Notes: generated by a model from the sequence alone, not told the origin. A stretch of DNA of 64,000 bases from Hyphomicrobium sp. (GCA_002928515.1 PERI01000001.1:310001-374000); one strand, 5' to 3'. Counted from the stretch's first letter, positions 20,387 through 30,470 are shown. A program made the numbers and translations.

Positions 20387-21133
20387 TTAATGTTTGTCGC
20401 CTGAGCTTTTGCGATTGCGAGCCAGCATGTTGAGACCTTCAACGAGGGCCGAGAACGCCATGGCTGCGTAAATGTAGCCTTTTGGAACATGCGCACCAAA
20501 GCCTTCTGCAATCAGTACGGTACCGATCATCAGCAGGAAGCCGAGAGCCAACATCACGATGGTTGGATTGTTGTTGATGAAGTTTGCAAGCGGGTTTGCG
20601 GCTAACAGCATGACGATGACCGTGACGATCACGGCGATGAACATGATCGGAATATGTTCGGTCATGCCGACTGCGGTGATGATGCTGTCGATAGAAAAGA
20701 CGAGATCCAAAAGTAGTATCTGGCCGATGATGGCTGCAAAGCCGAGCCCAGCCTTCTGGCTGTCAAAGACATCCGGCGTTGGTGTTGGATCGACTTTGTG
20801 ATGGATTTCTTTGGTTGCTTTCCAGACCAGGAACAGACCGCCTGCGATCAAGATGAGATCGCGCCATGAAAAGCCCTTGCCGAAGACTTCAAAAATAGGT
20901 GCCGTCATTTTGACAATCGTCGTGACAGTCGCGAGCAACAGAAGTCGCAATAGCAACGCACCGCCAATACCGATCTTGCGCGCGCGATCGCGCTGATTTT
21001 CTGGAAGTTTATTTGTGAGAATGGAAATGAAGATGAGATTGTCGATGCCAAGAACAACTTCCATGACAATCAGGGTGGCGAGCGCAATCCATGCGGCGGG
21101 GTCGGCGGCAAGCTGCATCAGATATTCTGTCAC
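20387..21133 (-). CDS. TerC family integral membrane protein
   Basis: A 248-residue membrane protein of the TerC/YoaE/Alx family. Seen: [20 protein letters not shown] near the N-terminus with the conserved D-N pair and a second [18 protein letters not shown] with the matching aspartates, in about seven helices. Family members are linked to metal (manganese or calcium) export and tellurite resistance; substrate here is unknown. The start is GTG (CAC at 21131-21133). It is convergent with the secreted-protein gene at 19967 across the shared terminator. Confidence 0.88.
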   Translation of the reverse strand: MTEYLMQLAADPAAWIALATLIVMEVVLGIDNLIFISILTNKLPENQRDRARKIGIGGALLLRLLLLATVTTIVKMTAPIFEVFGKGFSWRDLILIAGGLFLVWKATKEIHHKVDPTPTPDVFDSQKAGLGFAAIIGQILLLDLVFSIDSIITAVGMTEHIPIMFIAVIVTVIVMLLAANPLANFINNNPTIVMLALGFLLMIGTVLIAEGFGAHVPKGYIYAAMAFSALVEGLNMLARNRKSSGDKH

Positions 21134-21227
21134 GGCGATGTCCTCGAAATGTAATTGAAGAAAGGCTCATCGCTATACCTGAAAATACGCCCTTAATGCC
21201 AGAGCCAGAATGGCGCGCATGAAAAAG

Positions 21228-21250
21228 CCGGAGCAGCAAGGCTGCTCCGG
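21228..21250 (-). terminator. Rho-independent terminator of the 21280-21681 gene
   Basis: Read on the minus strand: CCGGAGCAGC-CTT-GCTGCTCCGG followed by CTTTTTC. The perfect 10-bp stem sits 30 nt after the stop of the minus-strand secreted-protein gene. Confidence 0.85.
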
Positions 21251-21279
21251 TTGAAATTCATGACCTGCCTCACTACAGA

Positions 21280-21681
21280 TTAGCGGGCATAAACCTTGAC
21301 GACGGCTGGCCGACCATCCGTCACCTTGTCGTATAGCATGGTGATAGAGGCGATGTTTCGGCCTTTGCCTTTGAGGTCGATCACGCGGGTGCAGGATCCA
21401 GGCGCGAAGCGTTTGCGCAATGATACATCCTGACGGCCGCCATTGGCGAAGCGGACATCGAGATCGCGCATACGCAAAGGGCGCTGTTCGACGCAAACAC
21501 GAATTTGGCGGTGGCGTTCGTTGCCACGAACCGCAATCGTATCTTGGTCACGCTTCATGTCTGCCTGCTGATAGCCAATCTGCTCCCAAGCATGCGCGTG
21601 AGACGGCATCGCGAATGTCACAGCGGCGGCTGCGAGGGCGGCCAGCGAAACGGCTTTCGATGATTTTATTTTGGTCGTCAT
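21280..21681 (-). CDS. Secreted protein of unknown function (DUF2541-like)
   Basis: A 133-residue protein with a signal peptide (residues about 1-31, ending PSHAHA). The mature part WEQIGYQQADMKRDQDTIAV ... RQIRVCVEQRPLRMRDLDVRF ... GRNIASITMLYD ... PAVVKVYAR has alternating hydrophobic residues suggesting a beta-sandwich, and two cysteines. The pattern loosely recalls the DUF2541/YaaI proteins of enterobacteria; this is weak. Flanked by its own terminator downstream and an inverted repeat upstream, so it is probably monocistronic. Confidence 0.7.
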   Translation of the reverse strand: MTTKIKSSKAVSLAALAAAAVTFAMPSHAHAWEQIGYQQADMKRDQDTIAVRGNERHRQIRVCVEQRPLRMRDLDVRFANGGRQDVSLRKRFAPGSCTRVIDLKGKGRNIASITMLYDKVTDGRPAVVKVYAR

Positions 21682-21698
21682 GTTACCTCCGAATACTT

Positions 21699-21719
21699 AT
21701 CGAGGTTCGAAACCTCGAT
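21699..21719 (-). promoter_or_regulatory. Perfect inverted repeat upstream of the secreted-protein gene
   Basis: ATCGAGGTT-CGA-AACCTCGAT, nine paired bases each side, ends 18 nt before the start codon at 21681. It may be an operator or a 5' UTR hairpin. There is no T-run, so it is not a typical terminator. No regulator is identified. Confidence 0.45.
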
Positions 21720-21948
21720 TGTGTAACGCGGACTTCATTCGTATCCGTTGCGCGACCGATTGACGTGGGTGCTCAAATTCAGTTCGGAGTTTGGGCTTGC
21801 GGGCGCATTTCAAGACAACGGGGGTATGCGTTGGCCTGATAAATTCGTCGGAACCAAATTCATTATGGACCGTTATAGTGTTCAACGTGATTATGAATAT
21901 TTTCAGGGGCCATTCGCATTTATTTCATATCTCAATAGGGGGGAGTTG

Positions 21949-22311
21949 ATGCCAAGTTTAGCGCTACCGCCGTGGCTGCTGCCAATTGTGCTGCTTACTT
22001 TTTCAAATATTTTTATGACGTTCGCATGGTACGGGCATCTCAAGTATAAAACTTCACCGTTGTGGATTGCGATTGCAGCCAGTTGGGCGATTGCGTTCGT
22101 CGAGTATTGCTTCGCTGTTCCGGCCAATCGGTACGGCCATGAAGTCTATTCGGCCGCTGAACTCAAGACGATGCAAGAAGTCATCACGCTCGTCGTGTTC
22201 GCGATTTTTTCGGTGTTCGTTTTAAACGAAAGTTTGACGATCAATCATGCGATTGGTTTTGCGTTAATCGTTGCAGGCGCTTTCTTTGTTTTCAAAGGGC
22301 CGATCAGCTAG
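21949..22311 (+). CDS. DUF486 (DMT-like) membrane protein
   Basis: A 120-residue protein with four membrane helices. Seen: LLTFSNIFMTFAWYGHLKYK, IAIAASWAIAFVEYCFAVPA and NRYGH, then LKTMQEVITLVVFAIFSVFV, a pattern characteristic of the DUF486 family of the drug/metabolite transporter superfamily. ATG 21949 is preceded by AATAGGGGGGAGTTG, a strong ribosome-binding site, which decides it over the longer open frame from 21748. Substrate unknown. Confidence 0.85.
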   Translation: MPSLALPPWLLPIVLLTFSNIFMTFAWYGHLKYKTSPLWIAIAASWAIAFVEYCFAVPANRYGHEVYSAAELKTMQEVITLVVFAIFSVFVLNESLTINHAIGFALIVAGAFFVFKGPIS

Positions 22312-22341
22312 CGACCCTCCAACATTTATCGGTAATTTCTC

Positions 22342-23574
22342 ATGAGCCAATCGCTCGGCGCACTCAATGCGCTCAACTTTTTCATGGCTGACGTACGGGA
22401 TGGTCTTGGACCTTTTCTTGGCGTTTTCCTGCAAGAAAATGGATGGTCGCCATCTGAAATCGGCCTCGTGATAACGTTGGGCGGGTTGGCTGGCGTGCTT
22501 GCAACGACACCCTTAGGCATTCTTGTCGATGCGACGCGGGCGAAGCGAGCTATCGTGATTGCATCTGCGGCGGCTGTGATTATCGCATGCACGCTGAATT
22601 ATTTTCTACCCTATTTTGGCGTGACCGCTGCGGCACAGATGGTCTCCGGAATTGCGGGTGCTGCCATCGGTCCGGCGATTGCCGCTTTGACGCTCGGGCT
22701 CGTGCGCCAAAAGGGATTTCCGCATCAGCTCGGTCGCAACGAGGCGTTCAATCACGGCGGCAATGCATTTGCCGCGGTGATGTGCGGTGTGCTCGGTTAT
22801 TTCTTCGGTCTCGTCGCTGTGTTCGTGTTGATGGGATTGATGGCGCTCGGTTCCGTGATCGCGACGCTGCTGATCAAGCCGGATGAGATCGATCATGATG
22901 CTGCTCGAGGGTTGGAGCACGGGCCTGGCGATGCACCGGTTGCGATGTCTTTTTCTGCGTTGTTGCAATCGAAGCCATTGCTGGTTTTGGCGGTGACATT
23001 GATGCTATTCCATTTGGCGAATGCGGCGATGTTGCCAATTCTTGGTCAAGCTATGGTGGCGCGAGGTACGGCTGGCAACGCGAGCGCATACACGGCTGCA
23101 ACCGTCATCATTGCTCAGTTGACGATGATCCCGATGGCGCTATTGGCGTCCCGGTTAGCGATCACTCGCGGATATTGGATCGTGTTTGTGCTGGCGCTCG
23201 CCGCTTTGCCACTGCGAGGTCTGATCGCTGGCATGATTACCGATCCTTGGGTTTTGGTGCCGGTGCAGGTGTTAGATGGCGTTGGCGCTGGATTGCTCGG
23301 GGTCGCAGTTCCAGGCTTAGTGGCGCGCATCCTCAATGGGACTGGGCACGTGAACGCGGGGTTGGCTGCCGTGATGACGCTACAAGGCGTGGGAGCGGCT
23401 TTGAGCGCGGTGTTGGCTGGATATATCGCGGAGCATTTCGGGTATTGGGCAGCATTTCTGGCGTTGGGTGGCATTGCAGGGGCAGCCCTGTTGTTATGGC
23501 TACTCGCGACGCCCATCGTGTCTGACGCCTGCGCTGGTCGTGACCGCATACCGGCAGACGCCGTTCCGGCCTGA
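22342..23574 (+). CDS. MFS transporter, unknown substrate
   Basis: A 410-residue major facilitator with about twelve helices. Seen: the first-half loop GILVDATRAKRAIVI in the place of the MFS motif A (G-x-x-x-D-x-x-x-R/K-R/K), and SGIAGAAIGPAIAALTLGLV in helix 4. The central loop around residues 180-200 is hydrophilic (KPDEIDHDAARGLEHGPGD). It starts 30 nt after the DUF486 gene and may share a transcript. Nothing indicates the substrate. Confidence 0.85.
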   Translation: MSQSLGALNALNFFMADVRDGLGPFLGVFLQENGWSPSEIGLVITLGGLAGVLATTPLGILVDATRAKRAIVIASAAAVIIACTLNYFLPYFGVTAAAQMVSGIAGAAIGPAIAALTLGLVRQKGFPHQLGRNEAFNHGGNAFAAVMCGVLGYFFGLVAVFVLMGLMALGSVIATLLIKPDEIDHDAARGLEHGPGDAPVAMSFSALLQSKPLLVLAVTLMLFHLANAAMLPILGQAMVARGTAGNASAYTAATVIIAQLTMIPMALLASRLAITRGYWIVFVLALAALPLRGLIAGMITDPWVLVPVQVLDGVGAGLLGVAVPGLVARILNGTGHVNAGLAAVMTLQGVGAALSAVLAGYIAEHFGYWAAFLALGGIAGAALLLWLLATPIVSDACAGRDRIPADAVPA

Positions 23575-23721
23575 TACCTGCGACCAGACGGCTAGGTGGT
23601 GAGCGGCAAGCGTTAGGTCAGCTGAGCTTGCCAAAGCTGGCTTTATCAGCCATACAGCGGCCATCTCACACGCGATGCCCATGCGCCTGACGGATTAAAA
23701 GCCCCGTCGGCCGCTCCGGTG

Positions 23722-23758
23722 GGAATTCATTAAGTCCCTCAAAAGACTTTGGAATTCC
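23722..23758 (+). promoter_or_regulatory. Structured rpsB leader hairpin (candidate autoregulatory element)
   Basis: The segments GGAATTC (23722-23728) and GAATTCC (23752-23758) pair around an inner stem AAGTC / GACTT with loop CCTCAAAA. The structure ends 45 nt before the rpsB start. Ribosomal protein S2 leaders that bind S2 are known in other proteobacteria; this one is inference only. Confidence 0.35.
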
Positions 23759-23803
23759 TTCTCAAGGCGCGCGGAGGATTAACCGGAAAAGGACGTTTTT
23801 GCG

Positions 23804-24793
23804 ATGGCAACTCCCGCCTTCAATATGCGTCAGCTATTAGAAGCTGGCGTTCACTTTGGTCACCAAGCCCACCGTTGGAATCCCAAGATGGCTCCGTTCA
23901 TCTATGGGTCGCGCAACAAAATTCATATTCTTGACCTGACGCAGACGGTGCCGATGCTGCACCAAGCGCTCAACAAGGTGTCCGATACGGTCGCTAGTGG
24001 GGGGCGCGTGTTGTTCGTCGCCACCAAGCGGCAGGCGTCTGAGGGTATTGCGGAAGCTGCCAAGCGCAGCGCGCAGTATTACATGAACCACCGATGGCTC
24101 GGCGGCACTTTGACGAACTGGAAAACAGTATCGCAATCGATCCGTCGTCTTCGTCAGCTCGATGACATTCTTGCTGATCCGCAGAAGCGCACCAAGAAAG
24201 AAATTCTCACCATTCAGCGCGAACGCGACAAGCTCAACCAGTCGTTGGGCGGCATCAAAGATATGGGTGGCACGCCGGATCTATTGGTTGTCATCGATAC
24301 CAATAAAGAAGCGATTGCGATTCAAGAAGCGCGCAAGTTGGGTATTCCGATCGTGGCGATCGTCGATACTAACTGCGATCCCGATGGTATCGATTTCCCT
24401 GTGCCGGGTAATGACGATGCGGGTCGTGCAATTACGCTTTATTGCGATTTGATCGCGCGTGCTGCTCTGGATGGTTTGGAGCGTTCGCAGGGCAATTCGG
24501 GTGTCGATGTCGGCGCGAGTGTCGAGCCGCCTGCTGAAGATCTGCCGAAAGTGACGTTCAAAGGTATTGAAGCGCCGCGCGGTGAAGCCGATGATTTGAA
24601 GCGCATCACGGGCATCAATCCGAAGCTTGAACAGCGCCTGAACGATGCGGGTGTGTTCCACTTCTGGCAGCTTGCCGATCTGGATGCCGATTATGTGGCA
24701 GCTCTCGACCGTTTGTTGAAGCTCAAGGGTCAAGTGGCGAAGGACGATTGGGTTGGTCAAGCTAAGAAGCTCGTGGATGCAACCGTAGTCTAA
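23804..24793 (+). CDS. rpsB: 30S ribosomal protein S2 with C-terminal helix-hairpin extension
   Basis: A 329-residue S2. Residues 1-230 are canonical: [52 protein letters not shown] and [20 protein letters not shown]. Residues about 250-329 form an added domain ([20 protein letters not shown], then [20 protein letters not shown]) of the helix-hairpin-helix kind fused to several alphaproteobacterial proteins such as NuoE and L21. Escherichia S2 is about 241 residues. It heads the rpsB-tsf-pyrH-frr cluster. Confidence 0.96.
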   Translation: MATPAFNMRQLLEAGVHFGHQAHRWNPKMAPFIYGSRNKIHILDLTQTVPMLHQALNKVSDTVASGGRVLFVATKRQASEGIAEAAKRSAQYYMNHRWLGGTLTNWKTVSQSIRRLRQLDDILADPQKRTKKEILTIQRERDKLNQSLGGIKDMGGTPDLLVVIDTNKEAIAIQEARKLGIPIVAIVDTNCDPDGIDFPVPGNDDAGRAITLYCDLIARAALDGLERSQGNSGVDVGASVEPPAEDLPKVTFKGIEAPRGEADDLKRITGINPKLEQRLNDAGVFHFWQLADLDADYVAALDRLLKLKGQVAKDDWVGQAKKLVDATVV

Positions 24794-24830
24794 AGCCGAC
24801 GTCACGGCAGTTTCATAGAGATGATGACGA

Positions 24831-24855
24831 CATGAGGCGCCTGGTGCGCCTCATG
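24831..24855 (+). other. Perfect 10-bp inverted repeat between rpsB and tsf
   Basis: CATGAGGCGC-CTGGT-GCGCCTCATG in the 148-nt rpsB-tsf gap. There is no T-run, so it is more likely an mRNA processing or attenuation hairpin that adjusts S2 versus EF-Ts output than a full terminator. Confidence 0.5.
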
Positions 24856-24941
24856 ACACTTCGAGAAGGCGCAACGATATTGGCGCTTTCAAGCTCAGGT
24901 GCAGCGTTCAACGCGCGCCAAAAACTTCATAGGTGACACCG

Positions 24942-25868
24942 ATGACAACAATTTCAGCCGCCCTCGTGAAAGAACTGCGCGATAAAACTGGCGCGGGCAT
25001 GATGGACTGCAAAACTGCATTGACCGAGACCAATGGCGATATCGAAGCCGCCGTCGATTGGTTGCGCAAGAAGGGTCTGTCGAAGGCCGCCAAGAAATCA
25101 GGACGCATCGCTGCCGATGGCTTGATCGGTATTGTTGCGAAGGGTCATGTTGGTGCCGTCGTCGAAGTCAATTCGGAAACGGATTTTGTGGCTCGCAACG
25201 ACCAGTTCCAATCCATCGTGCGCGAAATCACAGGACTGGCTGTCGCTGCCAACGGTGATTTGGCGAAGCTGCTTGCAGCTTCATATCCCGGTACGTCGAA
25301 TACAGTCGATGCGCATGTGAAGGAAGCTGTTGCGACTATCGGGGAAAATCTGAGTGTACGTCGGACCACGGCCATCGCAGTGAAGGATGGTGTGGTGGCG
25401 GATTATGTTCATAGCCGCGTCGCTGACGGGTTGGGCAAGATCGGCGTGTTGGTTGCGCTTGAGAGCGCTGGCGATGAGCCCGCACTCTTCGAACTTGGTC
25501 GCATGATCGCGATGCATGTGGCCGCTGCGAGCCCGATTGCGCTCGATGCCGCCAGCGTGCCGGCCGACGTGATGGCCCGCGAGAAAGCCATTCTTGAGGA
25601 TAAAAATCAGGGCAAGAAGCCGGAAATGATGGAAAAGATCATTGCTGGCGGTCTCAAAGCATATGCCAAAGAAAATTGCTTGCTTGAGCAAACCTATATT
25701 CATGACCAGTCGAAAACTGTTGCTCAAGCCGTGAAAGAGGCCGAGGGCAAAGTTGGCGCGCCGATCAAGGTTGCGGGCTTTGTGCGATATGCGCTGGGCG
25801 AGGGCATCGATAAGAAGGAAGAGGATTTCGCTGCAGAGGTCGCCAAAGTAGTTAGCGGGCAGCGCTAG
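24942..25868 (+). CDS. tsf: Translation elongation factor Ts
   Basis: A 308-residue guanine-nucleotide exchange factor for EF-Tu. Seen: [20 protein letters not shown] (UBA-like N-terminus), [40 protein letters not shown] and the C-terminal [19 protein letters not shown] 24942 gives [10 protein letters not shown]; a GTG 9 nt upstream is possible. A strong terminator follows the stop. Confidence 0.97.
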   Translation: MTTISAALVKELRDKTGAGMMDCKTALTETNGDIEAAVDWLRKKGLSKAAKKSGRIAADGLIGIVAKGHVGAVVEVNSETDFVARNDQFQSIVREITGLAVAANGDLAKLLAASYPGTSNTVDAHVKEAVATIGENLSVRRTTAIAVKDGVVADYVHSRVADGLGKIGVLVALESAGDEPALFELGRMIAMHVAAASPIALDAASVPADVMAREKAILEDKNQGKKPEMMEKIIAGGLKAYAKENCLLEQTYIHDQSKTVAQAVKEAEGKVGAPIKVAGFVRYALGEGIDKKEEDFAAEVAKVVSGQR

Positions 25869-25896
25869 GCGGAATCATCTGATTGCGGTACGAAAC

Positions 25897-25930
25897 AACC
25901 GGTTGGTCAATTGGACCAACCGGTTTTTTT
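25897..25930 (+). terminator. Rho-independent terminator after tsf
   Basis: AACCGGTTGGTC-AATTG-GACCAACCGGTT, a 12-bp perfect stem followed by seven T residues, starting 29 nt after the tsf stop and ending 25 nt before pyrH. pyrH therefore either reads through or has its own promoter very near. Confidence 0.9.
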
Positions 25931-25954
25931 ACAACGCCAACGAAGCGGTGCGAC

Positions 25955-26686
25955 ATGACGCCTGGCGGATCGACGCTCAAATACAAACGCTTGCTGCTCA
26001 AGCTTTCAGGCGAAGCGCTCATGGGCAAGCAAGCCTATGGTATCGACATGGCCGTGGTGGATCGGCTGGCAAAGGATGTGGCTGAAGCTTTGGAAGCGGG
26101 CGCAGAAATTGCCATCGTGGTCGGCGGCGGCAATATCTTTCGTGGGTTATCGGAAGCGGCCAAAGGCATGGATCGGGCGACGGCCGACTACATGGGCATG
26201 CTTGGCACGGTGATGAATGCACTCGCGTTGCAAAATGCACTCCAGCACAACAAAGTTCCCGCGCGCGTTTTATCTGCCATTCCAATGCCAACGGTATGCG
26301 AAGCGTACGTGCGCCCCAAAGCCATGAGCTATATCGAGAAAGGCCATGTCGTTGTGTTTGCGGCCGGGACCGGCAATCCGTTTTTTACAACCGATACGGC
26401 GGCAACGCTGCGGGCTATTGAAATGAATTGCGATGCCGTGGCGAAGGCGACGCAAGTGGATGGCGTCTATTCGGCCGATCCCAAAAAAGACGCATCCGCT
26501 AAGCGTTACGACCGTCTGACACATGGGGAAGTTTTAGCGAATAATCTCAAAGTGATGGATGGTGCTGCCATCGCCCTTGCCCGCGACAACAATCTTCCGG
26601 TAATTGTTTTTTCTATTGATGAGCCAGGTAATCTCATCAAGGTATTGCGCGGGCAAGCGCGACATACCGTGATAGAGAGTGCTTAA
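25955..26686 (+). CDS. pyrH: UMP kinase
   Basis: A 243-residue amino-acid-kinase-fold enzyme that phosphorylates UMP to UDP. Seen: [52 protein letters not shown] and [20 protein letters not shown]. The ATG at 25955 is preceded only by GAAGCGGTGCGAC; the longer open frame to 25883 reads through the terminator hairpin and is rejected. Hexameric cytoplasmic enzyme, usual length. Confidence 0.96.
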   Translation: MTPGGSTLKYKRLLLKLSGEALMGKQAYGIDMAVVDRLAKDVAEALEAGAEIAIVVGGGNIFRGLSEAAKGMDRATADYMGMLGTVMNALALQNALQHNKVPARVLSAIPMPTVCEAYVRPKAMSYIEKGHVVVFAAGTGNPFFTTDTAATLRAIEMNCDAVAKATQVDGVYSADPKKDASAKRYDRLTHGEVLANNLKVMDGAAIALARDNNLPVIVFSIDEPGNLIKVLRGQARHTVIESA

Positions 26687-26796
26687 AGCCACCTCGTAAA
26701 ACCAATCGGGCAGCGATTTCGTTGTCGCGGTTGGTCATTGTAGGCGTCGCAGTTTTGGCGAGATAATGAGCCAAGACTGCGTGCAAGGGAGATGAG

Positions 26797-27360
26797 ATGT
26801 CGACGTCGAACCACGACATGGCCGAAATTGAAAAAAAGATGCGCGCTTCGATCGATGCGCTGCGGCGCGAGCTTTCAGGATTGCGGACGGGGCGTGCGAG
26901 CGCGAACCTGCTCGATCCGGTGCAAGTGATGGTCTATGGATCGCGTATGCCGCTCAATCAGGTGGCGACGGTATCGGTGCCGGAGCCGCGGATGATTTCT
27001 GTGCAGGTTTGGGATCGCAGCAATGTCATGGCCGTCGATAAAGCGATCCGCGAGGCCAACCTCGGTTTGAACCCCATTACCGATGGCCAGACTTTGCGTT
27101 TGCCAATGCCTGCTTTGACGGCAGAACGCCGTCAGGATCTCGTCAAACTTGCGCACAAGTATGCCGAGCAGTCGAAAGTTGCGATCCGCAACGTGCGGCG
27201 TGAGGCGATGGACCTACTAAAAAAGTTGGAGAAGGACGGCAAGATGAGCCAGGACGACCATCGTGGCCAGTCCGAAAAGGTTCAAGAGCTGACAGATCGC
27301 TTGATCAAGGACGTCGATACCACGCTCGCCACGAAAGAGACTGAAATTCAGAAAGTATGA
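26797..27360 (+). CDS. frr: Ribosome recycling factor
   Basis: A 187-residue two-domain protein that, with EF-G, splits post-termination ribosomes. Seen: LRTGRASANLLDPVQVMVYG, QVATVSVPEPRMISVQVWD, and the long C-terminal helix with RNVRREAMDLLKKLEKDGKM and EKVQELTDRLIKDVDTTLA. It is preceded by AAGGGAGATGAG before the ATG. Length is standard. Confidence 0.97.
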   Translation: MSTSNHDMAEIEKKMRASIDALRRELSGLRTGRASANLLDPVQVMVYGSRMPLNQVATVSVPEPRMISVQVWDRSNVMAVDKAIREANLGLNPITDGQTLRLPMPALTAERRQDLVKLAHKYAEQSKVAIRNVRREAMDLLKKLEKDGKMSQDDHRGQSEKVQELTDRLIKDVDTTLATKETEIQKV

Positions 27361-27420
27361 TACAAGCGGACAGTTGCTTCGCTTCCCGCCACGCGTTGCG
27401 TAAGGCTTAAACACATTGCG

Positions 27421-28197
27421 ATGGAAGGCCGCCTGACAGTGACGCTGAGAAGCATGCAAGGTGATGATGGCTACCCGCACATAGCCCCTCCGCGCCATGT
27501 GGCCATCATCATGGATGGCAACGGTCGGTGGGCGCAAGCGAGAGGCCTGCCGCGCACGTTGGGTCACCGTCAGGGTGTCGAAGCGGTTCGACGCGCCGTT
27601 CGGGCAGCGATCGAGATCAAGATTCAATATCTGACAATTTTCAGTTTTTCGTCTGAGAATTGGAAGCGACCGACCGAAGAGGTCGATGACCTGATGGGGT
27701 TGATGAAGCGGTTCATTCGCCGCGATCTTGCCGAACTTCATCAAGCGGGTGTGTGCATCCGAACGATTGGAGAGCGTCAGCAGGTTGACGGCGAACTGAT
27801 GCATTTGATCGACGAGGCTGTCGAACTGACACGCGGCAACGACGTGCTGACGCTCGTGATTGCTTTTAATTATGGATCTCGTGGAGAGATCGCTAAAGCT
27901 GCCAGGCGTTTGGCTGAGGACGTTGCCGCTGGCACGCTTGCGCCAGAGGCCATTACGGTGGATCGCTTGGCATCTGTGCTCGATACATCTGGCATACCTG
28001 ATCCGGATTTGCTGATCCGCACATCCGGTGAAATGCGATTGTCGAATTTTCTCCTTTGGCAGACGGCGTACACCGAGTTTGTGTTTCTCAATTCGTATTG
28101 GCCCGATTTCGACAAAGCAGCGCTGGAAAACGCCATTGGCGAGTTTCGCTCGCGCGAGCGACGATTTGGTGGCCTAACGAAACACTCGACGGCATGA
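27421..28197 (+). CDS. uppS: Undecaprenyl diphosphate synthase (cis-prenyltransferase)
   Basis: A 258-residue enzyme that makes the C55 lipid carrier for peptidoglycan and other envelope glycans. Seen: [17 protein letters not shown] with the catalytic aspartate, [13 protein letters not shown], and [20 protein letters not shown] plus EFVF at the C-terminal active-site wall. ATG 27454 ([12 protein letters not shown]) is an alternative start nearer the family N-terminus. The stop overlaps the cdsA start as ATGA. Confidence 0.95.
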   Translation: MEGRLTVTLRSMQGDDGYPHIAPPRHVAIIMDGNGRWAQARGLPRTLGHRQGVEAVRRAVRAAIEIKIQYLTIFSFSSENWKRPTEEVDDLMGLMKRFIRRDLAELHQAGVCIRTIGERQQVDGELMHLIDEAVELTRGNDVLTLVIAFNYGSRGEIAKAARRLAEDVAAGTLAPEAITVDRLASVLDTSGIPDPDLLIRTSGEMRLSNFLLWQTAYTEFVFLNSYWPDFDKAALENAIGEFRSRERRFGGLTKHSTA

Positions 28198-29078
28198 GGG
28201 CCCCTATGCCGGACAATGCCAGCGATGAGCAGGGGCCGAGCGGAATACCGCAAACTGGGATTTTATCGCGCGAATTGCAGCTTCGGATTCTGTCTGGTGT
28301 TGGTGTTGCAGTCGTAGCCCTGGCATTGGTCTTTTGGAGCCCGATAGCTTTTGCCGCCCTGACGTTTGTGATTGCTGCAGCGATGGCATGGGAATGGAAC
28401 CGCATGGTGCGCGGTCAGGGATCTGACACAGTCGCGATCTTGCACATCGTAACCATTTTAGCCGCGGTTCTCTTGACGGCATCTGGTATGGCGGGTTTGG
28501 CAATAGCTGCTGTTGCGGTGGGTGCGATTTCCGTTTCTGCTTTGATGTTTGGCAGTGGCATCGTGCCGTTGTCTGGTGCGGGTGTTTTTTATACGGGGCT
28601 GCCCGTTATTGCGCTGAACTGGCTTCGTGGGGATGAGCCGTTAGGTTTTACGGCTGCGTTGTTCGTTCTGCTGTGTGTCGCGGTGACAGATACGGCTGCA
28701 TATATTGCCGGTCGTAGCATTGGTGGTGCCAAGTTGTGGCCAGCGATTTCGCCTAATAAAACATGGGCCGGTTTATTGGGTGGGATTTCGGCTGCGGCAT
28801 TGGCAGGTGCTGTGTATGCTTTATTGAGTGGCAGTGGATCGGCCATGTGGCTTGCATCGCTCGGTTTGATCTTGGGGCTTGTGGCGCAGGGCGGTGATCT
28901 CGCAGAGTCCGCTTTGAAGCGTCATTACGGCTTGAAGGACACGAGCGGTCTATTGCCAGGACATGGTGGTGTGATGGATCGCATGGATGGCATCGTGATG
29001 GCGAGTATTGCTGCCGCTTTGGTGGCATTTGCTATCGATGCATATGCGCCTGCGCGCGCGCTCTTGTACGGATCTTAA
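28194..29078 (+). CDS. cdsA: Phosphatidate cytidylyltransferase
   Basis: A 294-residue inner-membrane enzyme converting phosphatidic acid and CTP to CDP-diacylglycerol. Seen: about seven helices and the C-terminal signature [11 protein letters not shown] ... [14 protein letters not shown]. The start at 28194 overlaps the uppS stop; ATG 28206 ([10 protein letters not shown]) is possible. The longer open frame from 28056 lies inside uppS. It is followed by dxr after 5 nt. Confidence 0.94.
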   Translation: MRAPMPDNASDEQGPSGIPQTGILSRELQLRILSGVGVAVVALALVFWSPIAFAALTFVIAAAMAWEWNRMVRGQGSDTVAILHIVTILAAVLLTASGMAGLAIAAVAVGAISVSALMFGSGIVPLSGAGVFYTGLPVIALNWLRGDEPLGFTAALFVLLCVAVTDTAAYIAGRSIGGAKLWPAISPNKTWAGLLGGISAAALAGAVYALLSGSGSAMWLASLGLILGLVAQGGDLAESALKRHYGLKDTSGLLPGHGGVMDRMDGIVMASIAAALVAFAIDAYAPARALLYGS

Positions 29079-29083
29079 GCGCA

Positions 29084-30346
29084 ATGGCTGCGACTTCGAG
29101 TGTGCCAATGGGCGCTGTGGCGCAGCGTCTTCGCGATGGCTCGGGTGGGTTGAACGGCAACGGGGCTGGTCAGTCGTGCCGATTGACGGTGCTCGGGGCA
29201 ACTGGATCTATCGGTCAGAGTACGCTCGATCTGGTTGCGCGCAATCCAGAGGCTTTTGAAGTCGTAGCAGTCACGGCGCAATGCCACGTGCAAGAGCTGG
29301 CAGAGATTGCGCGACGTACGCAGGCAAAGCTCGCTGTTATCGGCGATGAAACTATGCTTGGAGCATTGCGCGATGCGTTATCGGGTTCAGGTGTTCGCGT
29401 CGCGGCTGGTGCCGATGCCCTGGTCGATGCTGCGCGAGAGCCTGCGGATTGTGTGATGGCCGCCATCGTGGGGGCTGCTGGGATACGTCCGACATTTGCG
29501 GCTGTCGAACAGGGACGACGGATTGCGCTCGCCAACAAAGAGTGTCTGGTTTCTGCCGGTGATGTGTTTACGGCTGAAGTGAAACGTTGCGGCGCTGAGC
29601 TTTTACCGGTCGATAGCGAACATTCGGCAGCTTTTCAGGCGTTGGCAGGTGCGGACGCAGACGCGATTGAGAAAATCGTTTTAACGGCATCGGGCGGACC
29701 GTTTCGAACCTGGAGCATGGACCAACTGGCAGCGGCCACGCCAGAGCAAGCGCTCAAGCATCCCAACTGGTCGATGGGTTCGAAAGTGACCATCGACAGC
29801 GCAACGCTGATGAACAAGGGTCTCGAACTGATCGAGGCGTTTCATTTGTTTCCGGTGGGCGTCGATGCACTCGATTGCGTCGTGCATCCGCAGTCCATCG
29901 TGCACTGTTTGGTGAGCTACAAAGATGGATCGGTGTTGGCGCAATTGGCGCCGCCCGATATGCGCACGCCGATTGCCGTGGCGCTCGCTTGGCCACGACG
30001 TATGGCGGCGCCGACCGAAAAGCTCGATCTGGCGCGGCTTGGATCGCTTACGTTTGAGGCGCCTGACGAAGTGCGTTTTCCAGCTCTGCGAGTTGCTAAA
30101 GCTGCTCTACGCCGGGGGGAGACAGCGCCAGCGGTACTCAATGCCGCAAACGAGATCGCGGTTGCCGCGTTTTTACAAAAAAGGCTGGCGTTTCTCGATA
30201 TCGCGCGCCTCGTCGAGGAGACGATCGATGCAGCAGAGAAGGTTGGGGCTATTGCACCGGCCCGCTGCCTTGAAGATATCTTGTCCATCGATGCGGCGGC
30301 GCGGCGGCTGGCCGCAGAGCAGTTGGCAAGGTATGACGCCCCTTAA
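29084..30346 (+). CDS. dxr: 1-deoxy-D-xylulose 5-phosphate reductoisomerase
   Basis: A 420-residue enzyme that makes 2-C-methylerythritol 4-phosphate in the MEP isoprenoid pathway, feeding the adjacent UppS. Seen: the NADPH-binding LTVLGATGSIGQSTLDLVAR, LANKECLVSAG, VDSEHSAAFQAL, the catalytic region LTASGGPFRTW and MNKGLELIEAFHLF. An N-terminal extension of about 30 residues precedes the Rossmann fold; ATG 29108 would shorten it. Confidence 0.95.
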   Translation: MAATSSVPMGAVAQRLRDGSGGLNGNGAGQSCRLTVLGATGSIGQSTLDLVARNPEAFEVVAVTAQCHVQELAEIARRTQAKLAVIGDETMLGALRDALSGSGVRVAAGADALVDAAREPADCVMAAIVGAAGIRPTFAAVEQGRRIALANKECLVSAGDVFTAEVKRCGAELLPVDSEHSAAFQALAGADADAIEKIVLTASGGPFRTWSMDQLAAATPEQALKHPNWSMGSKVTIDSATLMNKGLELIEAFHLFPVGVDALDCVVHPQSIVHCLVSYKDGSVLAQLAPPDMRTPIAVALAWPRRMAAPTEKLDLARLGSLTFEAPDEVRFPALRVAKAALRRGETAPAVLNAANEIAVAAFLQKRLAFLDIARLVEETIDAAEKVGAIAPARCLEDILSIDAAARRLAAEQLARYDAP

Positions 30347-30470
30347 GAACTGACCGCATAGTCAAACCTGTTCGCGACTGTTATGTCATCCGGCAGTGCA
30401 TTGATTTGATGATATATTTGCCCATTCAATCGTTCAATTGGTCCGCGCGGCCACGGAGCTTGAGACCGAC

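Noticed and set aside
23605-23632. GGCAAGC ... GCTTGCC inverted repeat after the MFS gene as a terminator
   Set aside because: A 7-bp stem with a 14-nt loop and no T-run; too weak to call.
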